Shown one piece after another: positions 1-8,348 of a stretch of DNA of 50,941 nt. The DNA comes from Candidatus Magnetominusculus xianensis. GTDB taxonomy: Bacteria; Nitrospirota; Thermodesulfovibrionia; Thermodesulfovibrionales; Magnetobacteriaceae. A program made the position numbers and the translations under genes. Positions within the stretch are counted from its first letter, which is position 1; each line of letters begins with the position of its first letter. A model generated the notes under the pieces. That model was not told where the DNA came from and did not search any database. It saw only the letters and a program-made list of their open reading frames with translations. The stretch lies in contig LNQR01000068.1 of assembly GCA_001541255.1 (NCBI GenBank), positions 1 through 50,941 of the forward strand, in the 5' to 3' direction.

Positions 1-129
1 TGGCGCTATCAGAGCATTCAGTATAACCAACCATTTCTGCACACGCCAAAAACCTATGGTCTCCTTTAATCTCTCTTTGATCTCTTCTGCGCTTAGATGG
101 GGTAACACCTTCGTTACTTTATTAGCCAT
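1..129 (-). CDS. Partial HTH-type protein, possibly the N-terminus of an IS630-like transposase
   Basis: An open frame starts at the ATG whose complement is 127-129 and runs off the left edge, giving 43 residues with no stop. A strong ribosome-binding site (AGGAGG) lies 6-8 bases upstream. The peptide begins MANKVTKVLPHLSAEEIKER and continues with an amphipathic stretch rich in K, R and W. Such starts are typical of the first helix-turn-helix region of IS630-family transposases and related winged-helix proteins. The family call is recollection of style rather than a motif match, because the catalytic part lies outside the window. It could also be a stand-alone DNA-binding protein. Confidence 0.45.
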   Translation of the reverse strand, partial: MANKVTKVLPHLSAEEIKERLKETIGFWRVQKWLVILNALIAP

Positions 130-378
130 TACTACCTCCTGTTTAGTTTTGAAGATAGTATAGCATATTTACTTATTAGTATGCTACTTAGTATTAAACC
201 AGCGAATTAAAAAGCAGCTTAAACGATTACCCGTCAATACTGTCGAGTATGAAGGCTGAGTTTGCAGGTCTGGTCGGCGCTGTATAGTGAACAGGACGGG
301 TAAGGTGCTGAAACTTGGTAAAACAAAAACCGGAATGACTTTTTTTTTACAAATGCTTGTTTTATAACAATAAAGAAA

Positions 379-460
379 TGCCGAAGGGGGGACTCGAACC
401 CCCATAGGTTACCCTACACGCCCCTCAAACGTGCGTGTCTACCAGTTCCACCACTTCGGC
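379..460 (-). tRNA. tRNA-Leu (anticodon GAG)
   Basis: The minus strand folds as a class II tRNA of about 82 nt. The acceptor arms GCCGAAG/CTTCGGC pair perfectly and the D-arm carries GGTAGACAC. The anticodon stem CACGT/GCGTG closes a loop reading TTGAGGG, so the anticodon is GAG (Leu, CUC/CUU codons). A long variable arm and a T-arm with GTTCGAGTC follow. The discriminator base is A and no CCA is encoded. Confidence 0.95.
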
Positions 461-516
461 AACTTACTATCTATACTACTATAGTGTTGCGGATGTTTTC
501 AATCTTTATTTTTGTC

Positions 517-1488
517 TCATTGTATCCGGGTCTTTTTCGTTGGCTCAGATTTCTTCACAGGGGCTGGGTTACCCAGCAGCTTCAGGTGCTTCTTTGCCTG
601 CTCTGCCTCAACTGAATTCGGATAGTCGTCTATGATTTGCTGAAGTATCGTGCGTGCCGGTTTTGGGTCTTTTATCTCTATAAACGCCAGGGCCTGTTTT
701 AACTTTGCCCCAGGGACTTTGTCACTGTTTGGATACTTTTTCACAACAACGTCATAGCTCAAAATAGCATCCTCATAGCTGCCCTCTTTATAGTATGACT
801 CGCCAATCCAAAAATTCCCGCTTGCAGCTAATGAACTAGTCGGAAACTCCTTTATTAACCGACTGAATTTCTCCCTGCTTTCCTTATGTTTGCCGCTGTT
901 GTAGTCCTTCATCGCATCGTCATACATCGCCTTTGGGCTGCTGTGCTGCACAGGAGGCTCTGCGGGAGGCGGCGGGGGTGGTGTTGGCTGTACTGGTTCT
1001 TTTGTAACCGGCGCTGATGTTTTCGGCGTTGGCAGTGAGTCAGGCGGGGTTACTGCTATACCTTTTTTCTGCAGCGCTACCTCAACCCGTTCTACCCTTC
1101 CTCTCAGGTCAGTTATCTCGCCCGTCATCATATCTAATTGTGACTTTAATAGGTCTCGTTCTGATTTTGAGTCGGCTAAGGAGCGGTCAACATAAAATTT
1201 TCTCTCCTCAACACGACCATACAGTTGTTGAAGTTCGCGGCTCATGTTAGTGACCTTAGAGTTCAGGTTCTCCTGACTCTCCCTTATCGCATTTAACATG
1301 TCGGCCTTGCCTTTTTGCGTATCGGATATTGACAGCCGTCTCTGTATGTCCAGGACATCGTCTTTTTGTTGACTTTGTACCCTTTTCAACTCGTTGACCT
1401 CACCCCTAAGACGTGCAAAGTCATCTGTTGCACATGAGGCCATGAGCAGTATCAGAAGCACCGGTAGTAGCTTAATTATCTGCAACAC
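517..1488 (-). CDS. cpoB: CpoB/YbgF-type TPR lipoprotein of the Tol-Pal system
   Basis: This is the last gene of the tol operon, 323 residues. The start is GTG with GGAGGGAG upstream. The N-terminus is a lipoprotein signal ending in a lipobox (LMASC, Cys near residue 19), so the mature protein is lipid-anchored in the envelope. Residues about 25-145 are charged and coiled-coil-like, matching the trimerising helix of CpoB, followed by a Pro-rich linker. From about residue 185 three TPR-type repeats follow (AMYDDAMKDYNSGKH, then two copies built on YPNS). In E. coli CpoB links PBP1B peptidoglycan synthesis with Tol-driven outer-membrane constriction, and the operon position behind pal supports the same role. 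Unlike E. coli CpoB it is predicted to be a lipoprotein. Confidence 0.88.
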   Translation of the reverse strand: MLQIIKLLPVLLILLMASCATDDFARLRGEVNELKRVQSQQKDDVLDIQRRLSISDTQKGKADMLNAIRESQENLNSKVTNMSRELQQLYGRVEERKFYVDRSLADSKSERDLLKSQLDMMTGEITDLRGRVERVEVALQKKGIAVTPPDSLPTPKTSAPVTKEPVQPTPPPPPPAEPPVQHSSPKAMYDDAMKDYNSGKHKESREKFSRLIKEFPTSSLAASGNFWIGESYYKEGSYEDAILSYDVVVKKYPNSDKVPGAKLKQALAFIEIKDPKPARTILQQIIDDYPNSVEAEQAKKHLKLLGNPAPVKKSEPTKKTRIQ

Positions 1489-1523
1489 TACTTCTCCCTC
1501 CTAAATTACTGGATATTTGCCGG

Positions 1524-2060
1524 TCATTTGCTGGATACAAAATGTGCCCTTCTGTTTTTCATCCAGCATTCTTCTGAGCGTTCCATACATGCAGGCTTTT
1601 CCTTTCCAAAACTGATTGTCTCAAGTCTGCTCGCAGGTACCCCTAATGACACCAGGAAGTTCTTAGTTGACTGCGCGCGCTGGTCACCGAGGGCAAGGTT
1701 ATACTCGTTTGAGCCCCTCTCATCGCAATGTCCTTCTATCAGTACGCTTACATTTGCATTTTTCAACAGCCAGTCTGCTATCTTTCTGAGATTTGCCTTT
1801 TCCCCTTCCGATACATCGTGTCTGTTATAGCCAAAATATATATCCTTGAAAAGACTTGCCATTTGCGCCCGAATCTGCTCTTCCGTCAATGCCCCGTCTC
1901 TTATTTTGTCTCTGTCAATTTTTACCACATCGTCTTTGCCATCCTTACTGATTTTCCCTATGTCTTTTCCCTTCTTGTCGTCCGGCACTGCTACATCTGT
2001 TGTCGCACAGCCTGATACAAACAGGGCAACAAGCATTAATAACAAAATTATGTGTTTCAT
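1524..2060 (-). CDS. pal: Peptidoglycan-associated lipoprotein Pal
   Basis: 178 residues from the ATG at 2060. I prefer this to an upstream in-frame start because GGAGGAAT sits just before it and because it opens directly on a lipoprotein signal (MKHIILLLMLVALFVSGC, lipobox Cys near residue 18). The C-terminal half is an OmpA-like peptidoglycan-binding domain: YFGYNRHDVSEGE, then GHCDERGSNEYN with the Asp and Arg that bind meso-diaminopimelate, then NRRAHF near the end. Pal tethers the outer membrane to peptidoglycan and is released by TolB. It lies 20 bp behind tolB and 35 bp before cpoB, consistent with one transcript. Confidence 0.95.
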   Translation of the reverse strand: MKHIILLLMLVALFVSGCATTDVAVPDDKKGKDIGKISKDGKDDVVKIDRDKIRDGALTEEQIRAQMASLFKDIYFGYNRHDVSEGEKANLRKIADWLLKNANVSVLIEGHCDERGSNEYNLALGDQRAQSTKNFLVSLGVPASRLETISFGKEKPACMERSEECWMKNRRAHFVSSK

Positions 2061-2080
2061 TTCTATTCCTCCAGGTGTGT

Positions 2081-3388
2081 TTAATGTGACCATGAAGGGC
2101 CGAAGGCCCTTATATTTCTTGGTGATATTCTCTTTTGTCCTTCTCCGTTTGCCATCATTACGTAAACCCCCTTTACCCCGTCCCTGTCTGACGTAAAGGT
2201 TATGAGTCTGCCGTCAGGTGAAAAGGACGGCTCCTCGTTATTCCCTGTGTCGGTCAACTGTTTAAGTTCGGTTCCGTTTGGTTTTATCGTATATATCTGA
2301 AACCTTCCCCCCTCTCTGCCGCTAAATACAATCTGGTCCCCTGCTCGCGACCACTCAGGCGTGGTGTTATAACTACCCTCAAAGGTCAGCCTCCTTGAGT
2401 CTGTTCCATCCGTAGTCATTATATACAACTGTGGCACTGTAGTCTTGTCCGCTACATATACTACTGACTTGCCATCTGGCGACACCGAAGGTGACACATC
2501 TATGTTTTCTGAATGGGTAACCCGTGTAACCTCCTTCGTGCCCAGATTCATACGGTAAATGTTTGGGCTTCCCTTGAGCGACGATGAAAATAACATATAG
2601 CTTCCATCCTGCGTCACATCCCCAATGAGGTCGGTTGCCCCCGATGAGTAGAGCTTGTCCTCAGACACCGAGTCAAAGTCCAGTACATATATGCCCCATT
2701 TTCTGTTTCTCATCGAAGAGTAGTAGAGTTTCTTGCTGTCTGATGACCAACGGGGCTTCATCGTTATATCGCCTTTTGAGACTATTTTCTTTACCCTCTG
2801 CCCATCGTAATCCATTAAATATATTGACTTTCTATCACCGTCCTGTCCAATAAATGCTATTTTAGAACCAAAATAGGACTTTTGACCAGTAAGGGCCTCA
2901 TATATATCGTCGGCTATTTTATGGGCTAAAGGCCTTATTTGATCCCTCTTCGACGAGTACTTCTTTTTCATTATATTACTGGATTCTACTACATCATACA
3001 CAGACGCTACCACAGCCAATGAGCCGTCTGCCTCGACCTCAGCCGTCCCCTTCACAACAGCGTCTATACCAAGTGGTCTCCAGTTGTCAGGGCTAAACGG
3101 CGCTGTAGCGCTCTCTATAAACGCATTCTTATTTACAAACACGAACAAACCCGTAAAATCAAGGTCGTTCTTGATGATGTCTGCCATTTCGGTACCCTCG
3201 GCGATACCGGCAAAATCCACAACTGCGATGGGAAGCCTCTTTAGACCGGGCGAGTTAATATCTATATATATCCTCGCCGCGGCATCATTGGTCAGACACA
3301 GTAACACTGCCGCCAGCAAACATATAACAGACATTGTCAATCCTGTTTTGCCCATTAATTTATTTTTCGTTTGACCAATCCTCATCAT
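2081..3388 (-). CDS. tolB: Tol-Pal system protein TolB
   Basis: 435 residues, the usual TolB length. A basic N-terminus and hydrophobic stretch (about residues 15-38, ending near AAA) form a Sec signal peptide, so the protein is periplasmic. Residues about 40-165 are the TolB N-terminal domain (PIAVVDFAG, then the DNWRPLGIDAVVKG region). From about 190 come repeated propeller blades with the signature (S/T)PDG(R/K) and WSxDS (PRWSSDSKKLYYSS, SPSVSPDGKSVVYVA, PSFSPDGRLITFTSDRDG). TolB relays TolA motion to Pal. The start ATG overlaps the tolA stop as ATGA (3385-3388), suggesting coupled translation. Confidence 0.96.
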   Translation of the reverse strand: MMRIGQTKNKLMGKTGLTMSVICLLAAVLLCLTNDAAARIYIDINSPGLKRLPIAVVDFAGIAEGTEMADIIKNDLDFTGLFVFVNKNAFIESATAPFSPDNWRPLGIDAVVKGTAEVEADGSLAVVASVYDVVESSNIMKKKYSSKRDQIRPLAHKIADDIYEALTGQKSYFGSKIAFIGQDGDRKSIYLMDYDGQRVKKIVSKGDITMKPRWSSDSKKLYYSSMRNRKWGIYVLDFDSVSEDKLYSSGATDLIGDVTQDGSYMLFSSSLKGSPNIYRMNLGTKEVTRVTHSENIDVSPSVSPDGKSVVYVADKTTVPQLYIMTTDGTDSRRLTFEGSYNTTPEWSRAGDQIVFSGREGGRFQIYTIKPNGTELKQLTDTGNNEEPSFSPDGRLITFTSDRDGVKGVYVMMANGEGQKRISPRNIRAFGPSWSH

Positions 3389-4305
3389 TGTGTAAACCTT
3401 ATCCCCACTTCGTAGGTATCTAACGGCGGCTGGGGCATTGGTATGGATTTGCTTACCGCGCTCATGGCCGTGCGATCAAAAAAGCTGTTTCCAGATGATT
3501 TCTCAAGTTTCATACCTTCTATCCTTCCATCCTGTCTTATTGTAAAGACCACAATGGCCTCCAGGCTCTTCTTTGCGCTCTCAGGGTATGCCCAGCGCTT
3601 TCTGACATGGGCGCCGACTATATCGCTGTATTCGTTGTTTACTGCGTCGCCAAAACTTGGAGATGTGCTTTGGCTTGCCCCGGTTGGGCTTTGTCCCATT
3701 TTCACATCCTTTTTGCTTAAATCAACAACTGAGCGAAGCATTGCGTGCTGCTCAAGTTTCTTTTTTGACTTCAACATGGAAATCCTGTCCTCGACAGAGG
3801 TCGTGTCCTTTGCGCTGTCTTTCGAACTGTCTTTGGGCTGCTCTTTGGGTTGTTCTTTTACTGGTGGTGTTTTTTTTGTTACTTCAGGCTTTATATCAGG
3901 TTTCACGGCGACTGGCTCAGGGACCTTTTTCACTTCCTTGACAGGCTTTGGGAGTACTTTATGGGCTTCTTCATTAACGGGCTTAACAGGCGCCTTGCTG
4001 GTCTCCACAGGCTTTGGGGGTTCTGGTACCGGTTTTGGGGCTTCTTTCATCTCATATTTCTTTGCCTTCGACGGTTCTTCTTTCACAGGAGGGGGCTCTT
4101 TTTCAACTGGTTTTTGTACAGTTTGCGGCGTCCCCAAAGACGGCTGTACCTGTGCAGTCTTTACCGGTGCAACTAGCTTGACCGTATATGCCTTTGGCAG
4201 GACAAAGTGCGGCTGATGTTTTATCGTGTACATGAATGCTGCAAATATTGCAGTATGCAACAATAAAGATGCTATAGTGCTGAATTGCACGCTTGGCTGC
4301 CTCAT
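3385..4305 (-). CDS. tolA: TolA/TonB-type energy-transducing protein
   Basis: 306 residues from the ATG at 4305. A TTG one codon earlier is also possible, since AGAGGAAAAGGG serves either. There is a single N-terminal membrane anchor (about residues 9-28). A long Pro/Lys/Glu-rich stretch (about 45-190, many KPVxEPP-like units) spans the periplasm. The C-terminal domain (about 225-306; KRWAYPESAKK, then IRQDGRIEGMKLEKSSGN) is of TonB_C/TolA type. By operon position it is TolA, using TolQR proton-motive energy to act on TolB-Pal. The Pro/Lys-rich linker resembles TonB more than the Ala-rich helix of enteric TolA. Confidence 0.9.
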   Translation of the reverse strand: MRQPSVQFSTIASLLLHTAIFAAFMYTIKHQPHFVLPKAYTVKLVAPVKTAQVQPSLGTPQTVQKPVEKEPPPVKEEPSKAKKYEMKEAPKPVPEPPKPVETSKAPVKPVNEEAHKVLPKPVKEVKKVPEPVAVKPDIKPEVTKKTPPVKEQPKEQPKDSSKDSAKDTTSVEDRISMLKSKKKLEQHAMLRSVVDLSKKDVKMGQSPTGASQSTSPSFGDAVNNEYSDIVGAHVRKRWAYPESAKKSLEAIVVFTIRQDGRIEGMKLEKSSGNSFFDRTAMSAVSKSIPMPQPPLDTYEVGIRFTQ

Positions 4306-4342
4306 CAAAATAGCCCTTTTCCTCTTATTTCTGGCAGTCCTG

Positions 4343-4741
4343 CTATTTAGCCGACTTTGGTTCGGTTATCATGCCAAGTTTCTCTATCCCTGCTGCCTTA
4401 ATCTCTGCCATTATCTCTATTACCTTGCCATATGGCACGTTTTTGTCTGCCTCAAGATACACATCAGGGTTTACATGGCTTATTGCCTTCAGTTTGGTTA
4501 CAAGCGAATCCATTGTGTGCTTTTCTTTGTTAAGATAGATATCGCCATCCTTTTTGATTGTAATCGTAAACCGCTCTTCCTTACTGAGGGCAGCCCCTTT
4601 GGTCTTTGGCAGGTCTATGTCCAGCCCCTGTTTCATCAGTGGAGCAGTTACCATAAAGATTATCAGCAAAACCAACATAACGTCCACCAAAGGGGTTACG
4701 TTGATTTCTGACATCACGCTTCTGTGTTTTTCTACTTTCAC
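4343..4741 (-). CDS. tolR: TolR (ExbD family) proton-channel subunit
   Basis: 132 residues with a GTG start that overlaps the tolQ stop (GTGA, 4738-4741) and an AGAAGGA ribosome-binding site inside the end of tolQ. The single transmembrane helix (about 18-38) contains the proton-carrying Asp20 in PLVDVMLVLLIIF. The periplasmic part (about 45-130) is the ExbD/TolR peptidoglycan-binding fold with YLEADKNVPYGKVI. Together with TolQ it forms the ion-driven motor of the Tol system. TolR rather than ExbD is chosen because of the tolA-tolB-pal neighbours. Confidence 0.95.
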   Translation of the reverse strand: MKVEKHRSVMSEINVTPLVDVMLVLLIIFMVTAPLMKQGLDIDLPKTKGAALSKEERFTITIKKDGDIYLNKEKHTMDSLVTKLKAISHVNPDVYLEADKNVPYGKVIEIMAEIKAAGIEKLGMITEPKSAK

Positions 4742-5382
4742 TTCCTTCTGGGTTCGTTCATTATGTTGGCAAAGAAGGCCATGAGGTCTTCTGAGAAGTC
4801 ATCCATTTCTATTATCAAGCGTTTGGCAGTGCTTAAATAATAGTTGTAGAAAATGACAGCCGGTATCGCCGCAGCAAGCCCTGCCGCCGTTGTTATCAGT
4901 GCCTCTGCTATGCCGGGGGCAACTACGGCCAATGACGCAGACCCTGATGCACCTATCCCCCTAAAGGCATTCATAATGCCCCATACCGTGCCGAACAACC
5001 CTACAAACGGTGTTGAGGAGCCGGTTGTTGCCAGAAAGTTCAGATATTTCTCAAGCCGCGCGCTCTCCAGCGCACTGTACCTGTTTAATGCCCTTCGGAC
5101 ATCGCCAATATCGACAAGCGTGCTATCTTCATATACGGATGTATATATATTTGCAAGCGGGCTTATTTCACATGCCTTGGCCAGTTTGTTAAGGCCGCCA
5201 GGCTCTCTCCCCGCCCGAAAATACTTGAGGAAATCAAGTGATTCACTCCTTGCCTTCGAGAAATACCGCCATTTGTAGATGATAATACCCCACGAAGTCA
5301 CTGAAAATATCAGGAGCATTACCATTACGCCCTTTACGACATACCCTGCCTGGAGTATTAAATTAACCGCAGTATAATCCAT
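4738..5382 (-). CDS. tolQ: TolQ (ExbB/MotA family) motor subunit
   Basis: 214 residues, first gene of the operon. Three transmembrane helices are visible: about 15-37, about 110-135 (FVGLFGTVWGIMNAF, the conserved core of the MotA/TolQ/ExbB family) and about 150-182 (GIAEALITTAAGLAAAIPA). The cytoplasmic loop lies between the first and second helices. TolQ forms the pentameric stator around the TolR dimer. A sigma-70 promoter with consensus -10 and -35 boxes sits immediately upstream and predicts a leader of only about 14 nt. Confidence 0.96.
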   Translation of the reverse strand: MDYTAVNLILQAGYVVKGVMVMLLIFSVTSWGIIIYKWRYFSKARSESLDFLKYFRAGREPGGLNKLAKACEISPLANIYTSVYEDSTLVDIGDVRRALNRYSALESARLEKYLNFLATTGSSTPFVGLFGTVWGIMNAFRGIGASGSASLAVVAPGIAEALITTAAGLAAAIPAVIFYNYYLSTAKRLIIEMDDFSEDLMAFFANIMNEPRRK

Positions 5383-5402
5383 ATATTCCCATACGCTCGA
5401 CT

Positions 5403-5431
5403 ATTATAACAACTGTTGCCGCAAATGTCAA
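5403..5431 (-). promoter_or_regulatory. Consensus sigma-70 promoter of the tol operon
   Basis: On the minus strand TTGACA (5426-5431) and TATAAT (5403-5408) are both perfect consensus hexamers separated by exactly 17 bp. The predicted transcription start is near 5396, some 14 nt before the tolQ ATG. Confidence 0.88.
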
Positions 5432-5472
5432 TAGCTCCCTATTAGTTTGGGTGAGCGTTTGCCCCCGACGTA

Positions 5473-5502
5473 TTGCCTTTTTCAGGCAAAAAAGGCTACA
5501 AT
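5473..5502 (+). promoter_or_regulatory. Candidate promoter for the AlgI-like gene
   Basis: TTGCCT (5473-5478) and TACAAT (5497-5502) are spaced by 18 bp, with 4/6 and 5/6 matches to consensus. The spacer contains an inverted repeat (GCCTTTTT and AAAAAAGGC arms, about 5475-5496). It faces the acyltransferase gene and is back-to-back with the tolQ promoter. Confidence 0.45.
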
Positions 5503-5578
5503 TTCTTCCTGTGATATGGCAGTGTGGTTATGTAATTCAAGGGATGTTTGCGCGGGCATTGAGCTGCCCGTGCGGTGT

Positions 5579-5606
5579 GGCCTACGTGGGATGGCCTACG
5601 TGGGAT
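5579..5606 (+). repeat. Two-copy 14-bp tandem repeat
   Basis: The unit GGCCTACGTGGGAT occurs at 5579-5592 and 5593-5606, just before the AlgI-like start codon. A small inverted repeat (CGGGCA/TGCCCG, about 5553-5570) precedes it. The function is unknown; it may be simple slippage. Confidence 0.85.
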
Positions 5607-5620
5607 GGATAGTTTGACGC

Positions 5621-7096
5621 ATGGTATTTAGCTCGCCGCTATTTTTATTCCTATTTCTCCCGCTGACGCTGCTTATCGGCCTCAGTCTGAAGAACACGCA
5701 GGTTCGTAACGTATTTCTTCTTATTGTGAGCATGTTGTTTTATGCATGGGGTGAGGGTGTGTTTCTGCTCCTGATGCTCCTTTCAATCCTGATAAACTAC
5801 TTCTTTGCCTATCTTATAGAGGACACACGCCTGATTACGCCCAAAAGGGCACTGGCCTGGGCGGTGGTCGCAAATCTGGCGCTTCTTGTGTTTTTCAAGT
5901 ACGCGAATTTTATTGTGAACAATTTAAACTACCTCGTAGTCTATGCAGGGTTTGAAAAGATTGTTATGAAGGAGATTCACCTGCCCCTGGGTATTTCCTT
6001 TTATACCTTTCACAGCCTGTCTTATGTCATCGACCTTTACAGAAAACAAACAAAGGGGGAGTACTCAGATGTCAAAAAGGCCAATCTGCATAACCTTGCC
6101 CTCTACATTATGTTCTTCCCACAGTTGGTAGCAGGGCCGATAATCAGGTATCATGATGTTGCGCAACAACTGCTTACGCGCGCTACGAATATCGACAAGT
6201 TCGCCTCCGGAGTCCGGCGTTTTGTCATTGGGCTTGGTAAAAAAGTCCTCCTAGCAAACTCAATGGGAGGCATAGCAGATAAGATTTTCGCTATCAAAGG
6301 GGATGACCTCACAGCGCCTCTTGCGTGGCTTGGCATAGTAACCTACAGCCTTCAGATATATTTTGATTTCTCCGGCTACTCGGACATGGCAATCGGGCTT
6401 GGGCGGATGTTTGGCTTTGAGTTTCTGGAGAACTTCAACTACCCGTACATAGCGAAGTCTGTTCGTGAGTTTTGGCAGAGATGGCACATATCACTGTCAA
6501 GATGGTTCAGGGACTACCTCTATCTGCCGCTTGGCGGAAATAGGGTAAGCACTGGAAGGCTTTACGTGAATCTGATAATAGTGTTTTTCTGCACGGGGTT
6601 TTGGCATGGGGCAAGCTGGAATTTTGTCGTATGGGGACTGTTTCACGGCCTGTTTATGGTGCTTGAACGGCTGGGCCTTGAAAAACTCTTAAAGCGGGTC
6701 TGGTCTCCGGTTGCCCACGCATACGCCCTGGCTGTTGTCCTTGTGGGCTGGGTGTTTTTCAGGGCAGATACGTTTCAGTACTCGGCAGACTTCTTAAGGG
6801 CGATGGCAGGCTTTGGTACTGGCAATGGAATCCTATATCCACTTGGCACATTTCTAAGCAATGAAATCATTATAACCCTTACTGTTGCCATTGTTTTCTC
6901 TGCACCTGTCATACCATACATAGGAAAACTCTATGAAAGGCAGAAACTCCGCTTAGAGGGAAACCTGTTTCTGTCGGATATGTACAAATTCAGCACGTCT
7001 GGTTTATCTATCGTGTTTCTTTTTCTGGTGCTTCTGGCCTCTGCAATGTCTCTGGCTACGGGCACATATAATCCGTTTATCTATTTTAGATTTTAA
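5621..7096 (+). CDS. MBOAT-family membrane O-acyltransferase (AlgI-like)
   Basis: 491 residues, close to typical AlgI length. About ten hydrophobic helices are visible. The N-terminus MVFSSPLFLFLFLPL is characteristic of AlgI-type proteins and fixes the start, although the ribosome-binding site is poor. Family motifs include WQRWHISLSRWFRDYLYLPLG (about 285-305) and FWHGASWNF with the invariant His near residue 329. Such proteins move acetyl groups across the inner membrane onto exopolysaccharide or other envelope polymers. The partner acetyltransferases (AlgJ, AlgX or a DHHW protein) are not adjacent, so the substrate cannot be named. Confidence 0.9.
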   Translation: MVFSSPLFLFLFLPLTLLIGLSLKNTQVRNVFLLIVSMLFYAWGEGVFLLLMLLSILINYFFAYLIEDTRLITPKRALAWAVVANLALLVFFKYANFIVNNLNYLVVYAGFEKIVMKEIHLPLGISFYTFHSLSYVIDLYRKQTKGEYSDVKKANLHNLALYIMFFPQLVAGPIIRYHDVAQQLLTRATNIDKFASGVRRFVIGLGKKVLLANSMGGIADKIFAIKGDDLTAPLAWLGIVTYSLQIYFDFSGYSDMAIGLGRMFGFEFLENFNYPYIAKSVREFWQRWHISLSRWFRDYLYLPLGGNRVSTGRLYVNLIIVFFCTGFWHGASWNFVVWGLFHGLFMVLERLGLEKLLKRVWSPVAHAYALAVVLVGWVFFRADTFQYSADFLRAMAGFGTGNGILYPLGTFLSNEIIITLTVAIVFSAPVIPYIGKLYERQKLRLEGNLFLSDMYKFSTSGLSIVFLFLVLLASAMSLATGTYNPFIYFRF

Positions 7097-7123
7097 ATAG
7101 TGCAGCAAAAGGAGATTAGACAG

Positions 7124-7429
7124 ATGGATTTTTATGTAGTATTAGTGACAGCGCCCAACAGTGCGACGGCTAAAACCATAGCCGAGGCACTTGTCAGCGA
7201 AAATATAGCAAAATGTGTTAACATAGTAAAGGATATTAAATCTATATTTCACTGGGAAGGCAAGGTTCAGCAGGAAAAAGAACTGCTCATGGTAATAAAG
7301 ACAAAAAAGGAGAATTTCTCATCATTGATGTCAAAGGTCAGAGAGCTTCATCCATACACTGTACCGGAGATAATTGCCCTGCCCATTGTCGAGGGGTTTG
7401 AGGAATATCTGGGCTGGCTTAACTCATGA
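7124..7429 (+). CDS. cutA: CutA family divalent-cation tolerance protein
   Basis: 101 residues from the ATG at 7124, chosen over an in-frame GTG at 7100 because AAAAGGAG (7107-7114) is correctly spaced for it. The family core is complete: VLVTAPNSATAKTIAEALV, then AKCVNIV, FHWEGKVQQEKELLMVIKT and HPYTVPEIIALPI. CutA1 proteins are ferredoxin-like trimers related to PII. Copper tolerance is the historical role and the real function is uncertain. It follows the acyltransferase by about 27 bp and may share its transcript. Confidence 0.93.
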   Translation: MDFYVVLVTAPNSATAKTIAEALVSENIAKCVNIVKDIKSIFHWEGKVQQEKELLMVIKTKKENFSSLMSKVRELHPYTVPEIIALPIVEGFEEYLGWLNS

Positions 7430-7449
7430 TGTTTATGTTATGAATCAAT

Positions 7450-8322
7450 ATGGATAACAGATTATTTTTTGGCAATTACCTGCTTAAGAAAAAGCTGATA
7501 AGCGAGGAGGACATACTATATGCCCTGAAGTATCAGAGCGAGAGGACTCCGCCATTTATCGAGACTGCCGTTAATATGGGTTTTTTTGATATGAAACAAG
7601 TCTATGAGATATTGACGATGCAGGCAAATACCGACTTGTCTTTCGAGGAGGTTGCACTTGAGAGAGGCTGCCTTACAAGCAGTCAAATCACTGAAATAGA
7701 AAATGCAAGGGAAAATGCAAGACCGCATATCGGAGAGATCCTCGTAAAGACAGGCGCTATCTCAGAAGACATTATGGCGGCTGAGTTACATACATTTCAT
7801 CAAACTACTGAGAGGTTTACTGAATTAAGCGAAATTCTGCGCGGCGTGAAGATGTTTCAATCTATAAGCGACAGGGCGCTGGAAGGACTTGCCATTATTT
7901 CCGAAAAAGTAATATGTAAACAAAATGAACGAATCATCCATGAAGGAGAAAAGGCTGAGTGCTTTTATTGTGTTGTCACCGGCTCACTCAGGGTAACAAA
8001 AAATAATTCCGATGACTGGGACAAGGAGATATTCATATATACGATTACCAATAACGATGTGTTTGGTGTGTCTTCAATCTTTGAAGAGGAAAAGAGAGCG
8101 GCTCACGTAACAGCCGAAGGCGAGTGCGTCCTACTGCGTTTCGACAGGGAACGCTTTTTGGAGTTCCTGAGAGAACACCCAAAGGCCGCTTACCACATCT
8201 TGCTGTTTATTGTTCAGAGGCTTGTTTACAAGCTCCACCAATCGCACAAAGAACTCGCCAACGAAAGAAAACAGATCATAAATCCACAGCAAGCAGAGCC
8301 GTCAATGGACGACATAGTTTAA
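7450..8322 (+). CDS. Cyclic nucleotide-binding-domain protein with duplicated N-terminal repeat
   Basis: 290 residues, soluble. The C-terminal part (about 135-265) is a cNMP-binding beta-barrel: [32 protein letters not shown], and [20 protein letters not shown] in the phosphate-binding position. There is no DNA-binding helix-turn-helix behind it, so it is not a Crp-type regulator. The N-terminal part holds two related segments, [20 protein letters not shown] (about 6-25) and [20 protein letters not shown] (about 95-114), resembling the repeats of MshEN/GspE N-terminal domains, which can bind c-di-GMP. The function is not known; a nucleotide-sensing adaptor is the natural inference. There is no clear ribosome-binding site. 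Confidence 0.85.
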   Translation: MDNRLFFGNYLLKKKLISEEDILYALKYQSERTPPFIETAVNMGFFDMKQVYEILTMQANTDLSFEEVALERGCLTSSQITEIENARENARPHIGEILVKTGAISEDIMAAELHTFHQTTERFTELSEILRGVKMFQSISDRALEGLAIISEKVICKQNERIIHEGEKAECFYCVVTGSLRVTKNNSDDWDKEIFIYTITNNDVFGVSSIFEEEKRAAHVTAEGECVLLRFDRERFLEFLREHPKAAYHILLFIVQRLVYKLHQSHKELANERKQIINPQQAEPSMDDIV

Positions 8323-8348
8323 ACAGTTTTAACCCAAAAGGAGAGAAG

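Noticed and set aside
184..405. 73-codon minus-strand frame starting MGVRVPPSAF
   Set aside because: It begins inside tRNA-Leu; the GVRVPPS string is the usual translation of a tRNA 3' half. No family and no ribosome-binding site.
3443..4216. 257-codon plus-strand frame rich in F, S, T and G
   Set aside because: It is the antisense image of the Pro/Lys/Glu-rich linker of tolA, whose biased codons keep the opposite frame open.
5579..5606. Possible CRISPR-like or iteron repeats
   Set aside because: Only two contiguous 14-bp copies without spacers, and no cas or rep genes in the window.
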